A stretch of DNA of 64,000 nt from Sarcocystis neurona (Eukaryota > Apicomplexa > Conoidasida > Eucoccidiorida > Sarcocystidae). Each line of letters begins with the position of its first letter. Within the stretch, counting starts at the first letter, position 1. Of this stretch, positions 12,148-24,192 are shown in pieces. The translations under genes were made by a program, and so were the position numbers. Location of the stretch: positions 7,591,414 to 7,655,413 of the forward strand of contig KL647288.1 in the NCBI GenBank assembly GCA_000727475.1, written 5' to 3'. A model generated the notes under the pieces. The model had not been told where the DNA came from, searched no databases, and was given only the letters and a program-made list of their open reading frames with translations.

Positions 12148-13047
12148 GAGGCACGGGTGATTGGCAAGAGGCAGTTTGTTGTTGGCGTGTTGCGACCGTG
12201 GGCGGCGTTCCTCGTAGATAACGATCTTCGCTTCGACGGAGAAGATCTGACGGCTGCGCCTGCTGCAGTTGCTGCAGCGGCAGAAGTGCCACCTCTTGCC
12301 GTGCTGCAGCAGCCTGCGGTGCAGGAGTTGCTGGCGCGAGACCTCGATATCCGGTGGTTCGTGATGCAGCTGCTGTTGCACTTCTTGCAGAAACAAGAGA
12401 GGCAGCAGCTGACTACGGGGGAGCAGCAACGTCAGGTAGAGGAAGTTGTGATGAAGAAGGGACAGCAGCAACAGGAGGGCAGGAGCGAAAACTTGTTAGT
12501 GTGGACAAGTAGCAGGAGCGCCGCCTCCGGCGGAAAAGAGCCGAGTGTTAGCGACCTGACGGCGGCAGCCGCACGAGCAGCTGCTGCCGGAGAAAAACCA
12601 CTACAAGTACCCCAGCCTCGCTTTCCGTCAGTGCTAGAGATGGACCACCCTCAGTGGCCTTTCGAACCCACAGAAATAGAAAAGTATCGAGATTTGTATG
12701 GCGTAATGCTCAAGTGGGTATACAAGCCGCGCGGCACAGTCCGTAGTGTGCAACTGCTACGTGAAGCGATGCAGCAGGAAGAACGCGAGCGCAGGCAGAG
12801 CAGCAGCAGCAGGGAGTCGCAGCAGGAGACAGAACTGGCGCCAGTCGACGGAAATGCGCTGACGACGACGAGCGACACACGGCATATAGGTCGCAGTGCC
12901 AGACCTAGCAGCACTGCAAGCAATGAAAACAAAGACAATCAAGAAACGACGGAAAAAATGGGACTTCTGCGCATACGCACTGGATGCACAGATCACTACG
13001 TCTACGCACCGAGCGAATTAGAAACAGGCTTCTACAAAGAATGTTGA
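12148..13047 (+). CDS. terminal exon of an unrecognised protein
   Basis: This is an open, protein-like frame ending at TGA 13047. A good acceptor, GGACTCAG|GAG at 12147, gives a start at EARVIGKRQFVVGVLRPWAA; an alternative acceptor precedes an ATG at 12067. The middle holds Ala- and Gln-rich runs. The conserved-looking parts are DHPQWPFEPTEIEKYRDLYG, VMLKWVYKPRGTVRSVQLLR and the end GLLRIRTGCTDHYVYAPSEL. I recognise no family. The mixed composition outside the repeats and the absence of an equally good frame on the other strand make it a real coding exon in my judgement. Confidence 0.6.
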   Translation, partial: EARVIGKRQFVVGVLRPWAAFLVDNDLRFDGEDLTAAPAAVAAAAEVPPLAVLQQPAVQELLARDLDIRWFVMQLLLHFLQKQERQQLTTGEQQRQVEEVVMKKGQQQQEGRSENLLVWTSSRSAASGGKEPSVSDLTAAAARAAAAGEKPLQVPQPRFPSVLEMDHPQWPFEPTEIEKYRDLYGVMLKWVYKPRGTVRSVQLLREAMQQEERERRQSSSSRESQQETELAPVDGNALTTTSDTRHIGRSARPSSTASNENKDNQETTEKMGLLRIRTGCTDHYVYAPSELETGFYKEC

Positions 13048-13363
13048 TTCCACTGCATTTGTGCCCCCCGGTGCTGCTCCGTCGTCGTACACGGTAAAAA
13101 GAAAGCAGTGAAGCGGTTACAGAGGATGCCACTTCTAGCGCTCCTGCCGCCTTTGCTGCTGCTTTCTCGTGCACGGTGAATTCAGCAGTGACGCCGCTGC
13201 AGTGATTGCTGGTGTTGCTGCTGGCGCAGCTCGCCCTCCTGCTGTGTCGCCGCTCACACTGCTGCTGCTGCTGATACTGTTGCCAGCTACGTTGTAGCTG
13301 TCATGGATACCACGGCTGCTGCTGATGCACAGACAAAGAGTATGTATTTGCACTAAACTCGAA

Positions 13364-13828
13364 CTATGGCTTCTTCTCCTGGCGACAGCAGTCGAAAAAT
13401 GTGGGCGGCACTATGTCGACTGCGTCCGTCTGACGTGCGAACAGACGTCGGCCCCCGCGTTGCACGTGCACATCAACCTGTCCTGCCACAAGAAAAAGTA
13501 AAACTTGTGTGTTCACAGCGTTCACCAACTCAGCGTTTTCTCTCTGAAGATCGAGAGAGTCGAATCGTGTAACAAGGAGAAATTTCACGCGCTCGCAGTT
13601 TTGGGGATTCTTACTTTCCTGCTTATTAAAACTTCCCAGCAACCTTCTGTGAACCCTGACTCGGCAATGATAGCGTGTGCGTTTATTTCTCCAGCTCCGT
13701 TGTAACTTCTGCATTTGAACTGATGGTGCTGCTGATAGAAGTGAGGCTCCTGATACTGGAGACCCGAAATACAGTGACTTGAAAAGTGCTTTTCCACGGT
13801 TACGTAAAACTACGTAAGAGTCACGCAC
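13364..13828 (-). other. open frame without repeats, coding status unknown
   Basis: A minus-strand frame of 154 codons lacks an ATG at its start. It contains YVVLRNRGKALFKSLYFGSP and LQRENAELVNAVNTQVLLFL, then QVDVHVQRGGRRLF. The absence of homopolymers and the mixed composition are exon-like, but splice sites were not convincing and the plus strand is partly open. Confidence 0.2.
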
Positions 13829-14180
13829 TGAACAAATTCAAGACGGAAAGCAGTCTGCGCATGGACCGAGTTTTCCTAAACCTTGTGGTTTACAAAGAAC
13901 ACCACTAGAGTTCTGAAGGGCTCACCACAGCGCCGCCCTTGCAGTTTGCTGCAATTGCTTGAATAAAAACACGGATGACGGCACAGCTATGCGTGAGCTA
14001 CCGCTCCTTTTGATGCGGGCTCAGGTGCCACCGCCTCTAACCGACTCTTCCGCGCGATGGTTGCCGTATCCAGACACTGCACGTGAGGGACTGCCCCGTC
14101 GTCCAGGTTTCCCTTGTCGCTGCGCCGTGTGTCAGTTTAAGTCCTTTCTATGAACTCGAAACCTTCCGGTCGAGCTTTAC

Positions 14181-14676
14181 TTTTATCACCACGTCATCAT
14201 ATTGCAGTGCGTGATGGATTCCTGTTGAAGAGGGGGCCCCTGCGTGGAGGAGCCGTACCATCGGTGGCCGTAACACACAGTCTCGTTGTTCTAACTCAGT
14301 GACACAACTTGCCTTATTGTGCGCATATGGTGGAGTATTTTTGCTCACTCTGTGCCGGGCAATGCATGAAGAAACCCTCGGGAAGAAAATTTTTTGGGAC
14401 ACACGCTGGGGAGAGTGAGAGTGACCTCACGTATCTCGAGGCGGCTAACTGACGCTGCAGGACCCCGAACTGTTGGACGATGAGGTCGCGCTGTAAATTC
14501 ACCTGCAGACGTCTGCGTGTGTGGTGTTTTCCAGACTGGCGAGAGCCCCGCAATGTTAATTTCTTTTTCTCACTCTTCAACGTGTTCACTGCAGGAGTGC
14601 GCCGTCCCATTCGTTGCCCCCAGCGGAGCTGCAGCGTCCTCTGGAATACCACGAAGATGGATTTTGCATGTATGTG
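14181..14676 (-). CDS. three exon-like pieces of an unrecognised minus-strand gene
   Basis: The pieces are 14676 to 14590 or 14574 (HAKSIFVVFQRTLQLRWGQR), 14502-14431 (VNLQRDLIVQQFGVLQRQLA then ASRY, donor ATAC|GTGAGG) and 14294-14181 (LEQRDCVLRPPMVRLLHAGA then GIHHALQYDDVVIK, donor AAAA|GTAAAG). The second and third are phase 0 at both ends and abut cleanly. No homopolymer runs. I recognise no family. Plus-strand frames overlap parts of this region, so orientation is not settled. Confidence 0.35.
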
Positions 14677-15644
14677 CTGATGCTGTACTGCTGTCTCTTT
14701 ACGTCTGTTGCAATACTGCTGTTAACCTTCGCATCGTTCCTTAAGCGCTGTCGCCGTGTGTACGCTCTTGCTGCTACCCTTTTGCGGCTGCTTCCGCGAA
14801 TCAAACTATTCCAGGAGGGGTCGTACTTTGGTTTGTGTTGTGGCGGTCGTATAAGTGAGGCCGGTGCAACGCTTTATCTTCAGGTTGGTGCTGACATCCA
14901 GCTACTGTCAATGCGGGGCGGCTTCCTCTTTCGGGATGCTGTAGCATGCATTTCCACGTATTGACATTGCTGAGGGCAGTACGAATTCGTCGTGGTGGTG
15001 GAGCTGCTGCTGGTTTAAGGGTCCTCGCGCTGCAAGTAGACTGCGATCTGCTGTTCGAAGCACCCAAATGTATGCTGTGACACGGAGTACCTCAATAGCA
15101 TCATCTTCCGCGATATATATATATATATGTATACGCTGATATGCATGCGCGCAGACGTGATAAAGGGTGCACAGATGTAACGATTGTACCTGTGAAGGTA
15201 GAGGGAAACCCCGCACGTAGGTTCATCGGGGAGACTACGTGTGTGAACTCTACGTCTCCGTACAGCTGCGCATGTTCGTACACCTATATACATATACTTA
15301 TTTATAGAGGCGCATATTTTCCTTTGCCTACATCCGCCCATCATGCATACGTGTGTGTAGACTTCTGTCGTAGTCGACGAGTGCGCGGAAGGCGGTTTTA
15401 TATATGAGCAGAACCCAGTGATGAATATATATAGATGCATGTATCCGCGGATGGATCGTTGGTTGTCGATCCGCAAATACACGTGGGCAAATCTGGGGAC
15501 GCGCTTATGTGCAGAAGTCTTTCTCTGCGTGTAACAGGAGAGGAAGCTTGTCGCCTTACACGAGACTGGCATTTTCGTGCGTAGCTGGTCTCAAACAAAT
15601 TCCATGTAAGAGCCCTTTTGACTCAGCCAAGCTTTGCCGCCGTG

Positions 15645-15854
15645 ATGGGCCGGGTCGCCAAGATGATACTGCGAGACGCTAAAGAAGTTGCGAGACTGTT
15701 TTACTCTTGCCCCGCACATCCGACATCGGACTCAGACGAAGGAAGTAGATTCCCTCAGCGACTGCAGAATAGCACGTCTCTGCTGCTGCATTTTAACGCA
15801 GTCGCACAAAAGGGAAGACAACTGGACGTTCCCTCAAATTCGAGAACTCGCTGA
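15645..15854 (+). CDS. small plus-strand ORF, unrecognised
   Basis: ATG 15645 (context GCCGTGATGG) opens 69 codons: MGRVAKMILRDAKEVARLFY, then SCPAHPTSDSDEGSRFPQ and a polar end. No repeat content and no known domain. It may be a first exon. Confidence 0.25.
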   Translation: MGRVAKMILRDAKEVARLFYSCPAHPTSDSDEGSRFPQRLQNSTSLLLHFNAVAQKGRQLDVPSNSRTR

Positions 15855-16096
15855 GTAAAGAGGTGTGAGCTACCAGAAACGTAAACAGCAGTGGGAGAGG
15901 CGGACTAACACAAATGTACGGCAGTGCACGACAGCAACGGAGAAGACGTGCACGTGTGTGCAAAGCATGTACACACGGTCCTACACAATCCACCCACGGG
16001 CAATAATACCGTGAAAACGCGAATGCATGGTCTACCCAACTCCCCCCTCACTACAATCAAAGAGTACTGTTTCCGACGCAGCCCCGCAGTGTGAAC

Positions 16097-16176
16097 CTGT
16101 AGTAACCCTGTCCTCTCCCTCGCAGGAAAACTTCTTCCCGTAGAAAAAAATGCTCTACGTCTCGCAGCCAAGCCAG
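16097..16176 (-). CDS. short exon-like piece, unrecognised
   Basis: Between CTGTTCTCAG|CTG and TACTACAG|GTTCAC the frame reads LAWLRDVEHFFLREEVFLRG then RGQGYY, 26 codons plus two bases. Splice sites are good and the composition is protein-like. It could belong to the same minus-strand gene as the pieces at 14.2-14.7 kb. Confidence 0.3.
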
Positions 16177-16499
16177 CTGAGAACAGGGGCTTCCATACAA
16201 CAATGTAATATACTTCGTGAAAAGCACGTTTGCTTCTTTCCCTCCTTTTCCATACCCACTAATGTATGAAGCAAAAACGCACATCCTCGCACAGAGCGAA
16301 TGGTGCTGCCTTCACCCCGTCACGAAAACGTGTTTAAACGATTTTATATCTCTCCCTTTGGTTCTCCTGGTGTGCAAGTCAAGGAAACGTGCCGCCCCTT
16401 TAGAAACTACCTGTGAAAGTGTTCTTGCCAAACTGTTTACCAGGCGCAGTTTCTGCGGCGCAGTTTTTGTTTCCCGACGCTTCCGGCTCCACTATTATA

Positions 16500-17749
16500 C
16501 CTTAAGGCTAACTGATATTGTATCTGGTGCTTCTGTTACTGCTTTAGCAAGCGCGATTGCTGTGACTACTCTGCTGTTGCTGCTGCTGCTTCCACCGCTG
16601 CTGCAGGCGTGACCACAGCTGTTCGACAACGAACTCAGTTGCTACTCCTGTCGAACGTGACGTAGCACCTGCTGCTGCAGACGGCGCTGCTGTGTCGTAT
16701 GTAGGCTGCTGCTCCTGCTTTCCTGCTCTTCCTAGGTCCTTCCTCCTGCGCAACCTGCCGCGTAGGCACATTTCGTGTACTGCAGCAGCCGCGGCGGCTT
16801 TTACTGCTCACTGCGGAACTCTTTGGATGCGAGTGCCCCAGCGGCAGATGCAGCGGTAGCTGCTGTTATAGGGGTAGCAGCCTCTGTGAAGCTGCCGTAG
16901 AACCACGAACCGCAGTACAGAGTCGTAGAAGCAAGAGTCTCAGTGATTGAAGCAGCAACTCCGCCTTAACTCCACCATTAAGGCGCGCTGCGTTGCGCAT
17001 GAACAGTATGAATTTTGACATCTGTTTCCTCGTACTTCTCTGCACACAAATCAACGGCACCGCCGCATGATACCCGCAAGCCACACGTGGCTGCTTCGAA
17101 ATAGTGGACAGCATCCAGTAGGACCCGATACAAATACACACAGAGAGAGACTCTTCTACTTGTAATCTTTGACACATACCTTCCCAAAGAAAAAAGTGGA
17201 CAGCAACCATTTGAATCCTGTACAGACATAAACACAGAGAGAGTTGACGAACACGTACCTGGAGGAGCCCTCACACCAGCGTACAGCGGTGCGCAGAAAT
17301 ATCCACACAGCCACTTATATAGATACACACACACACATGTATACAGTGACACGTATATATATATATACAAATACATATGTACGCATGCAGAATGTATATT
17401 TAAGCACACACATACATGTATGCAATGGCATATACGTATGCAGACATGTATACATCTCTCCCTATACATACACATATATATATATATCTATATATTTAAA
17501 GGCACATCCATACATACATACATACAAACATATATATATATATACACGCGCATCCACCACAGTGCGACGTACTGCAGAGAAACACCCGTACACACGTGGA
17601 GCGGCTTGCAGTGGAGCCGCAGAAAATACAGAGGTAACGGGTCACTGTGACACAGGCAACGCTATGGACATCGAGAAGTGCAGAAGAATAATTATCGTAA
17701 CTCCCACCTGTCTCGCAACACTGTGAATTCGTGAACACGTGCCTGCCGG
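16500..17749. other. stretch without supportable gene, downstream of SMC6
   Basis: It contains scattered CTG repeats (16570-16690), then (TA)n and ACAT microsatellites from about 17320 to 17560. It lies 3' to the SMC6 stop and probably includes its 3' untranslated region. Confidence 0.5.
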
Positions 17750-18038
17750 TCAGCGAAACAAGAGACGTATGCGTGAAGCGCAGAGAACCGCAGAGTGGAA
17801 AAAAACGCAGAAGTCAAGAGGAGTGAACACAGGGGCTCCTAACGAGTGACACGCTTCCGACATTGTCCACGGCAAATTTTCAAAGAGGAAGCAACTGAGA
17901 GAAAGCTGCAAAGAAAAGTTGAGAGAAAGACAGTTGCGCTTGCCTTTGATGAACTGCGTTATCTCCTGGTGCGGCGTCAGGATGAAAAGCTGTTTCTGCG
18001 GCTGCATTTCTCTTCCCAGCTGCAGCAGCAAATCGAAG
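17750..18038 (-). CDS. SMC6: SMC6 exon 13: C-terminal strand and tail
   Basis: The acceptor CTCGCGTCAG| is in phase 2 and restores NRVKNFDLLLQLGREM, then PQKQLFILTPHQEI. This aligns with the SMC6 end 'NRriamdLil.....rQFILLTPq'. The frame stays open to a stop at 17750, adding a tail of about 75 residues. A pyrimidine-rich stretch ending TTTGCAG (about 17910) lies inside this tail, so a further splice is possible and the last 75 residues are uncertain. Confidence 0.8.
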
Positions 18039-21000
18039 CTGACGCGAGAACAGCAGAAACCCACCACAAAAACAGCCACACACACAACTGCCATCCAGCT
18101 CCACGAGTGTACAGCAACAGCAGCAGCACCGGCCTGCCTCTCTCCGCACTGCTGTTCTACCCACATAAGATAACGGCACCAGCACTACTGCCGGTATATG
18201 GGGCAGCAGCAGCAGCGGCAGCAGCCTAAAGAGTAGGGCCACCAGCAACCCGTGTATATTCAGGTAGACTCTATGTATGTACATACACATGCCTGCTGCA
18301 GTAGAGGTACACTGTAGCCCGTTGCGTTTCCTCTCTGCCCCAGTTCCTGCGACTAGCTAGGTGCGGCTGCGGGTGTTCACGTGCGCAGCAGCCTTACGCT
18401 TCCGCTGCTTCTGGACCCCCGCCGCTACAGGGACTTGAAAAAGCTGCCCTTCCTTCTCGTCGTTTCCTGTTTCTGCTGCTACTACTATATACAGGCCCCG
18501 CTCCTTCATTCTGGTGACCTCGTTGGGGCCCACGCCCAACTTCCTCCTACTGCTGCTGACAGGCGGTTCCGTCCACACCCCACGCTGCTGCCGCTGCTGC
18601 TGCTGCGGCTTCAGTCGCTGCTGAAGCTGCTGCTGCAGCTTCACCTGCTGCTGCTGCTGGGTCTCACTTCTTGACTCGGTTTTGCTCGTCCATGAATACG
18701 TCGATCTCGTCAAAAATATGGATGGGAGTGGTACTTAGACGAGCCAGCCCCAGCAGGAAGGCAAGTTGCAGCGCTGACTTTTCTCCTCCTGAAAGCGCCT
18801 GCAGCAACAGCAGTGGCAAATTACACACACTTCAGCTCGTTGAGCCGTTGAATAGCACGAACCCTGCAAAAACCGGAAGCGCATCCGCAACAACTTCGCA
18901 GTCCATCAGCAACACGGGCAGCGAGATTCAGCGGAGACCCGTTTCCGGACTGCGGAAAACAATCAAGTCACAGCCGCAGCAGCGGCTTCACCACTGCTCC
19001 TTCACACCAGCAGCAGCGGTCACCAACAACAGAGACAGCCCCAAGCGACGGACAGCAGCTCGCCAGCGGGAGCCGAAGCGACGTCCGCAGCGACGACCCA
19101 GCGGCAGCAAAATCGGTAGCAGCACTCCACCGAGCAGCACCGGCGGCAGAAGATACGGAGAGCAGGTCACCCAACAGAGAGCGGCCCGGCAGCGGCGCTG
19201 CGCGTGCCTTGCGCTGGGGTAGCGCAAACAGAAACTACTACACTCCCCCAGCAGCAGCGAAGAAGCGCAAGCCTGCCACACAAAGAAACCCTGACACACA
19301 GCGCCCTGAGCCCGTCGGACAGATGGCCACGTACCGACGACAAATATTCTCAAAGCTTCTCCTTCACTTCGGAGTTTCTACCGGAAAGATGACCGAGCTC
19401 TAAACACCCACACTGCGGACGTCTAGAAAAGGAAAAAGCAGTCGTACACATAATCGAGCAGATGTGCACAGACATACGGGCATGTATCCGCACGCATATG
19501 TTACACACACACGCATGTACACATCTGTACATATATATATATATATATATGTATATCTATGTATACAAACATACTTTTCTCCCGACCTCTCTCTCCCTAC
19601 GTATATATATATATATACATACATACATACATACGTCTCTCTCGCTATCTCTCTCTGTGCCTCTCTCCCTATATATATATGTAAATATGTGTAGACAAAC
19701 GCAAATACAATGTGACCAGTGGGTGAACTTTTATTTGTGTAAGTCCTGTTCACGAGACACGCAGGTAGCGAGGAGAATTGCAACAAATTCAAGCGTTCCA
19801 GTACATTTTGTGTTTCGCAATTACACAGGGATAAGGAGAGTATATCTGTGTCACAATAGCCGCCCTATTGTACATTTTGTGGCTCCTTCGAATTCACTGC
19901 TGAGTAATTTCCCAGCGGACGCGCCGAAGAAATGTTGGCCAAGACGCTGCCCTGTTAGACAGGGCGTCTACGAACGGACGTAGCAACAAATAGAAGTCAC
20001 GGCGACTGAAGAAATGAACGTTTCTCCGCGGAGTCAAGCAAGCAGCTGTCTGTGGACGTCGTGCGGTGGACCCGGCGTCATCTACGTTCGCAGCAAAACG
20101 CCCGGTCTGCTGCTGCGAGCCTCACCTGCTGTTTTGCCGCTGCTTCCCTGCCCTGTTGCAGACCCGCTGCTCTGTTCCTGCGTTGTCATACTGCTGCCGC
20201 AAAACATACTGCAGCTGCTGCTACGCCTACTGCTGCTGCCCCTTCGCTGCTAGGACTACTTCCGAAAAGATGCAAGACATCCAGCTTCTGCTTCTCTACG
20301 CTCTCGCTGCGCCTCTACCTGCTGCTGTTGTTACCGCTGCCTCTTCTTCTTCTTTCTCTGTGGGCGCTGCCTTCTGCCGTTGCTGCTGTTCGTGCTGCTG
20401 CTGCTGCGCCCCTACCTGCCGCTCTTGTTACCGCTTCACGTTCCTCTTGCTCTCTCGGTGCTGCCCTCTGCATTTGCTGCTCCTGCTGCTCCTGCTGCTG
20501 CTCTCGCTCCTGCCGGTGCTGCTGCTGCTCTTGCTGCTGCTGGCGCGCTGCTGCTGCTCTGGCTGCTACTGCTCTGGTTGCTATTTCGCTGGCTGCTGCG
20601 GCTGAATCTTTCTCTATTTCTTCTGCTATACACTGCTGCTCCCATATTTGGCTGCTTCTGCTACTTACTCTCGTGTGGGAAGAGGCGTAGTTTCTCTCGT
20701 CTCTCGTATCCACGCGTAGCCGTCCTCCCACGTGATCAAATATTAGACAAGCCTTCCTCCTTACCACACCTCCTGCGTGTTCTTCGAATGTACGAGATAC
20801 CTGTCACAAATAAATAGTAGCAGCACCGGGAGAGCTGTTTCTTTCTTTCTCTTTATAGATATAACATATATTGAAGTATATGTAATTTTACGCACGGGCA
20901 CGCGGAGACCGACAAACATATCTGAGTACCTAAATACGCTGTACATCCCTGTATACATCTCTCTCTCCAGAGAAGCCTATACACATATATTCGTCATATA

Positions 21001-24000
21001 TATATATAGCTGTCAAGAAACATGTAAATGCACAGACACGTATATATACGTATATACAGATAGATAGATACGATAGCTAGATATGTATGGGTAACACTGC
21101 GGCATTCTGAGGTGCGCGTATTAACAAACATACACGCATACATATGCACATATACGTGTATACATATATGTATATATACATACATATATATATACCCGTC
21201 ATGATGCATGTAAATACAAATACACACATGTATCTACATATATGTATAGACAGACAGATATATAGATAGATACGTGTCTGTAACGTTGCGGTACTCTGAC
21301 GTGAGCAATGAATATACACTTACGCATATATACATATATATATATATATATATGAGCACACACACGCACGTGGTTCATATACCGACGAGAGGCGGGTTAG
21401 CCAGATACATGTGTAAGACGCAGAATGAGATAAATACTGGCATTTACATACGTATGTACATTAAACGATCGCTATTTCTGTGCAAGATGCATGTTCGGAA
21501 GCGGCTTCGGTCATACGTCGTCTGCCGCGAGTTTCAAACCGCGAAGGTATTTTTGCTGGCGCAGGTGGAAGCGGGCGCGACAGGTATCCCACGCGGTTCG
21601 AACCTCCTGCTGCTGCCCTCTCTTCAGTTCGTACTCCGCAGTAACACTTCGCAGTCGCTCTTCCACGACCTGCAGCAGCAGCAGCAGGAGAGAAGCGCAG
21701 TCACCAGCAGCAGCAGCAGGCGCGGTCGCACTGTCAGTCGTCGCGGCAGTGACAGCTGCGGCCCCAGCAGCAGCATCAGCAGCAAGTCAGCGACGTGAGA
21801 TAGTAGTGGGCAGCAAACGAGAGCAACAGTGCGGCAGCAGATCCAACAGCACCAGCAGTGCCACAGCGTCACCACCAGCACAAGAGAGCAGCAGGATTGG
21901 AAGCAGAAGCAGCAGCTCTGGCTCCTGCACCGTCGCAGCCAAACAGATGCTGCGCAGCCGCAGCAGAAGGGCAGAAGCAACACCGCAGCAACAGCAGCAG
22001 TGGGGAAGCAGCTGCAAGAGCTGCACGAGAGGGGATGCAGCAGACGAGGACTGCCAGCAGCTGCGCGAGCGGGGAAATGGAGCAACAACGTAGCAGCACG
22101 GTCACAACAGGGCAGCAGAGAGGGCGGCCCGACGCACCGAAAAGCGCGTGTTCTGCATTTCTCTCTTCCTGTCTTTCTCTCTGTCTTCCTGCTGCCTTTC
22201 TCTCTCTTCTTCTCTCGTCTTTTCTGCGGGACGCGCGTGCGTGGTCGCGGCAGAAGGCCGCTGAAGCGGAAGCGACAGAAACCCAGGCAGACGCTGGGAA
22301 AAACACGTCCCGACTCTTAGCAGCAGCAGCAGCAGGGCAGCAGATGCAGCCGCACACACACCTGCAGAGAAGCAGCAGAGGTTCTCGCGGCCTAGCAAGG
22401 TGATAAGCAACGTCTCCAACTACTCAAACAAGCAGCAGTTTGAACGAGTCGCAGAATTCTAGAAGAAATCACCTGTCGCACAAAAGTGGAAATGCGTAGA
22501 AACAACTATTCCGCCGCGCGAGCTGTTGCTCGTGAAGCGCCTTTGCCTTCTCGACACTCCACACGCTCAAGGAAGATCAGCAGCGACGTTCCGTTCGATG
22601 TACAAGGGTGTAATCCCCAGTATTTCTGTCCCCTACATACGATGCATACATACAAATTTCCATTTGTCTCTCTCTCTCTCTGTATATATATATACATACG
22701 TATACACATACATATGCATATATGCATGTATATCTACTTACCCCATCTATACAGGTATGTCTACGTGTGCGTATGTATGTGATATCTATGTTTGTATCTC
22801 CCCCTCTCTCTCTATGTATATATATATATGTGTACACACCTGTACACATTTATAGACATAGAGGTACATGTCTTTCTAGGGGAAGATGCGGGGGTTACGG
22901 CTGCAGTGTTGATGTGTTGGTGCTGTTCAACGAGCTCCGCTGCAGTGTCGTGCGCGTTTGTCCCGTAACCCTGTATGTATGCGCACAGAAGATATATTGT
23001 CTATATGAATCTCAACCTATTTCTACCTACGTGCATGTGTGTGTGTACATCTATTTACACACATACATGTGTATACATATATATATATGTATGTATATGT
23101 GCATGTATATCATTCTACATATCTATGTGACTACAGAAGAAGGTGTGGCGTTGTTATTTCGGTGAGTGCTGCTGGTGCTGCTGCCGTGCGTGCTCCTTGT
23201 CCCAGTGCCGCAGACACGCTGCGACCCGACGGACAAGCAGCCACGTCTGGGAAGAAGCATCTCTACGATAGGAATGTTTGTCGCAACAAATGAAGGATCT
23301 TGGGGAATTTCTACCAGTCGATATTTTCCACTTGTGGAACGTATTTTCTACTCTTTTTAACTTCGTGTTTGAGGACTTGTCGACGCGCAGACCATTCGTC
23401 AAAATGCGTGCAGGGACGCAAACGACGAACCGAGTCATCTTCTCGGTTGCTTCTGCTGCTCAGCTCTCTCCCAACGGGGCCGAGGTGTTGCTGCTGCTGT
23501 TTTGGCCAACCCTATGCTGCTGCTAAGAAGTCTTCCTCTTCGCTGTCTGCTGTTGCCACTGCGTCTTCCTCGACGTGCTGCTGCTGCTCGTTCTTCTATA
23601 TGCCGCCGCTGCTGCTGCTGCCGTCTCCTCTTCTACCTCTGTCGCTTCTGCTGGAACGCTGGATCTTCTATGCTTCACTACAGCTGCTCTTTCTTCTATA
23701 AGGGTTGTTGCTGCTGGTTCGTATACACACCCCTGCCACTGCTACTGCTTCGTCGATACGTCGCTCTTGTTGCGCTTCGGCGACACGCCATTGCTGCTTC
23801 TCCTCCTGCCATATGCAGCTGTTGCTTCTTCGTCTTCGACGTGTCACTGCTGCTGCTCCTCCTGCCATGTGGCGCTGCTGCTTCTGCTTTTTCTTCGATG
23901 TGCCACTGCTGCTGCTCTTCCTGCCATATGCTGCTGCTGCTGCTTCTTTTGAATTTGCTTTTGCTGCTCTCTCCTGCGGCTGCAACAAAGAAGCTTACTG

Positions 24001-24157
24001 TCGGACTGAATTCTAGTCGCTGACGTCTGGCGAGAGCCTCCCGCTCTAGCGCTGCTGCCGCTGCTGCGCATGCATCTGCGGTGTCGTGTGTGAATTTCTC
24101 GGGGGCCTCGGGGATCCCATCTGGAAACTCTTGCGCTTCAAAAGTCTGCACGTACAA

Positions 24158-24192
<35 letters not shown>

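Noticed and set aside
18357..18713. Minus-strand frame ending RKAAAHVNTRSRT that could have been the SMC6 C-terminus
   Set aside because: It is in the wrong phase after exon 12 and lacks the FILTP strand. The exon at 18038-17750 restores the family sequence in phase, so this stretch is intronic.
20315..20668. Read-through of SMC6 exon 11 into an Ala/Gln/Glu/Arg-rich frame
   Set aside because: The near-consensus donor GTAAGT ends exon 11, and direct joining to exon 12 gives the conserved R-ALSGGE junction.
21590..21605. tRNA B-box-like GGTTCGAACC
   Set aside because: It lies inside SMC6 exon 10, with no A box, acceptor stem or cloverleaf around it.
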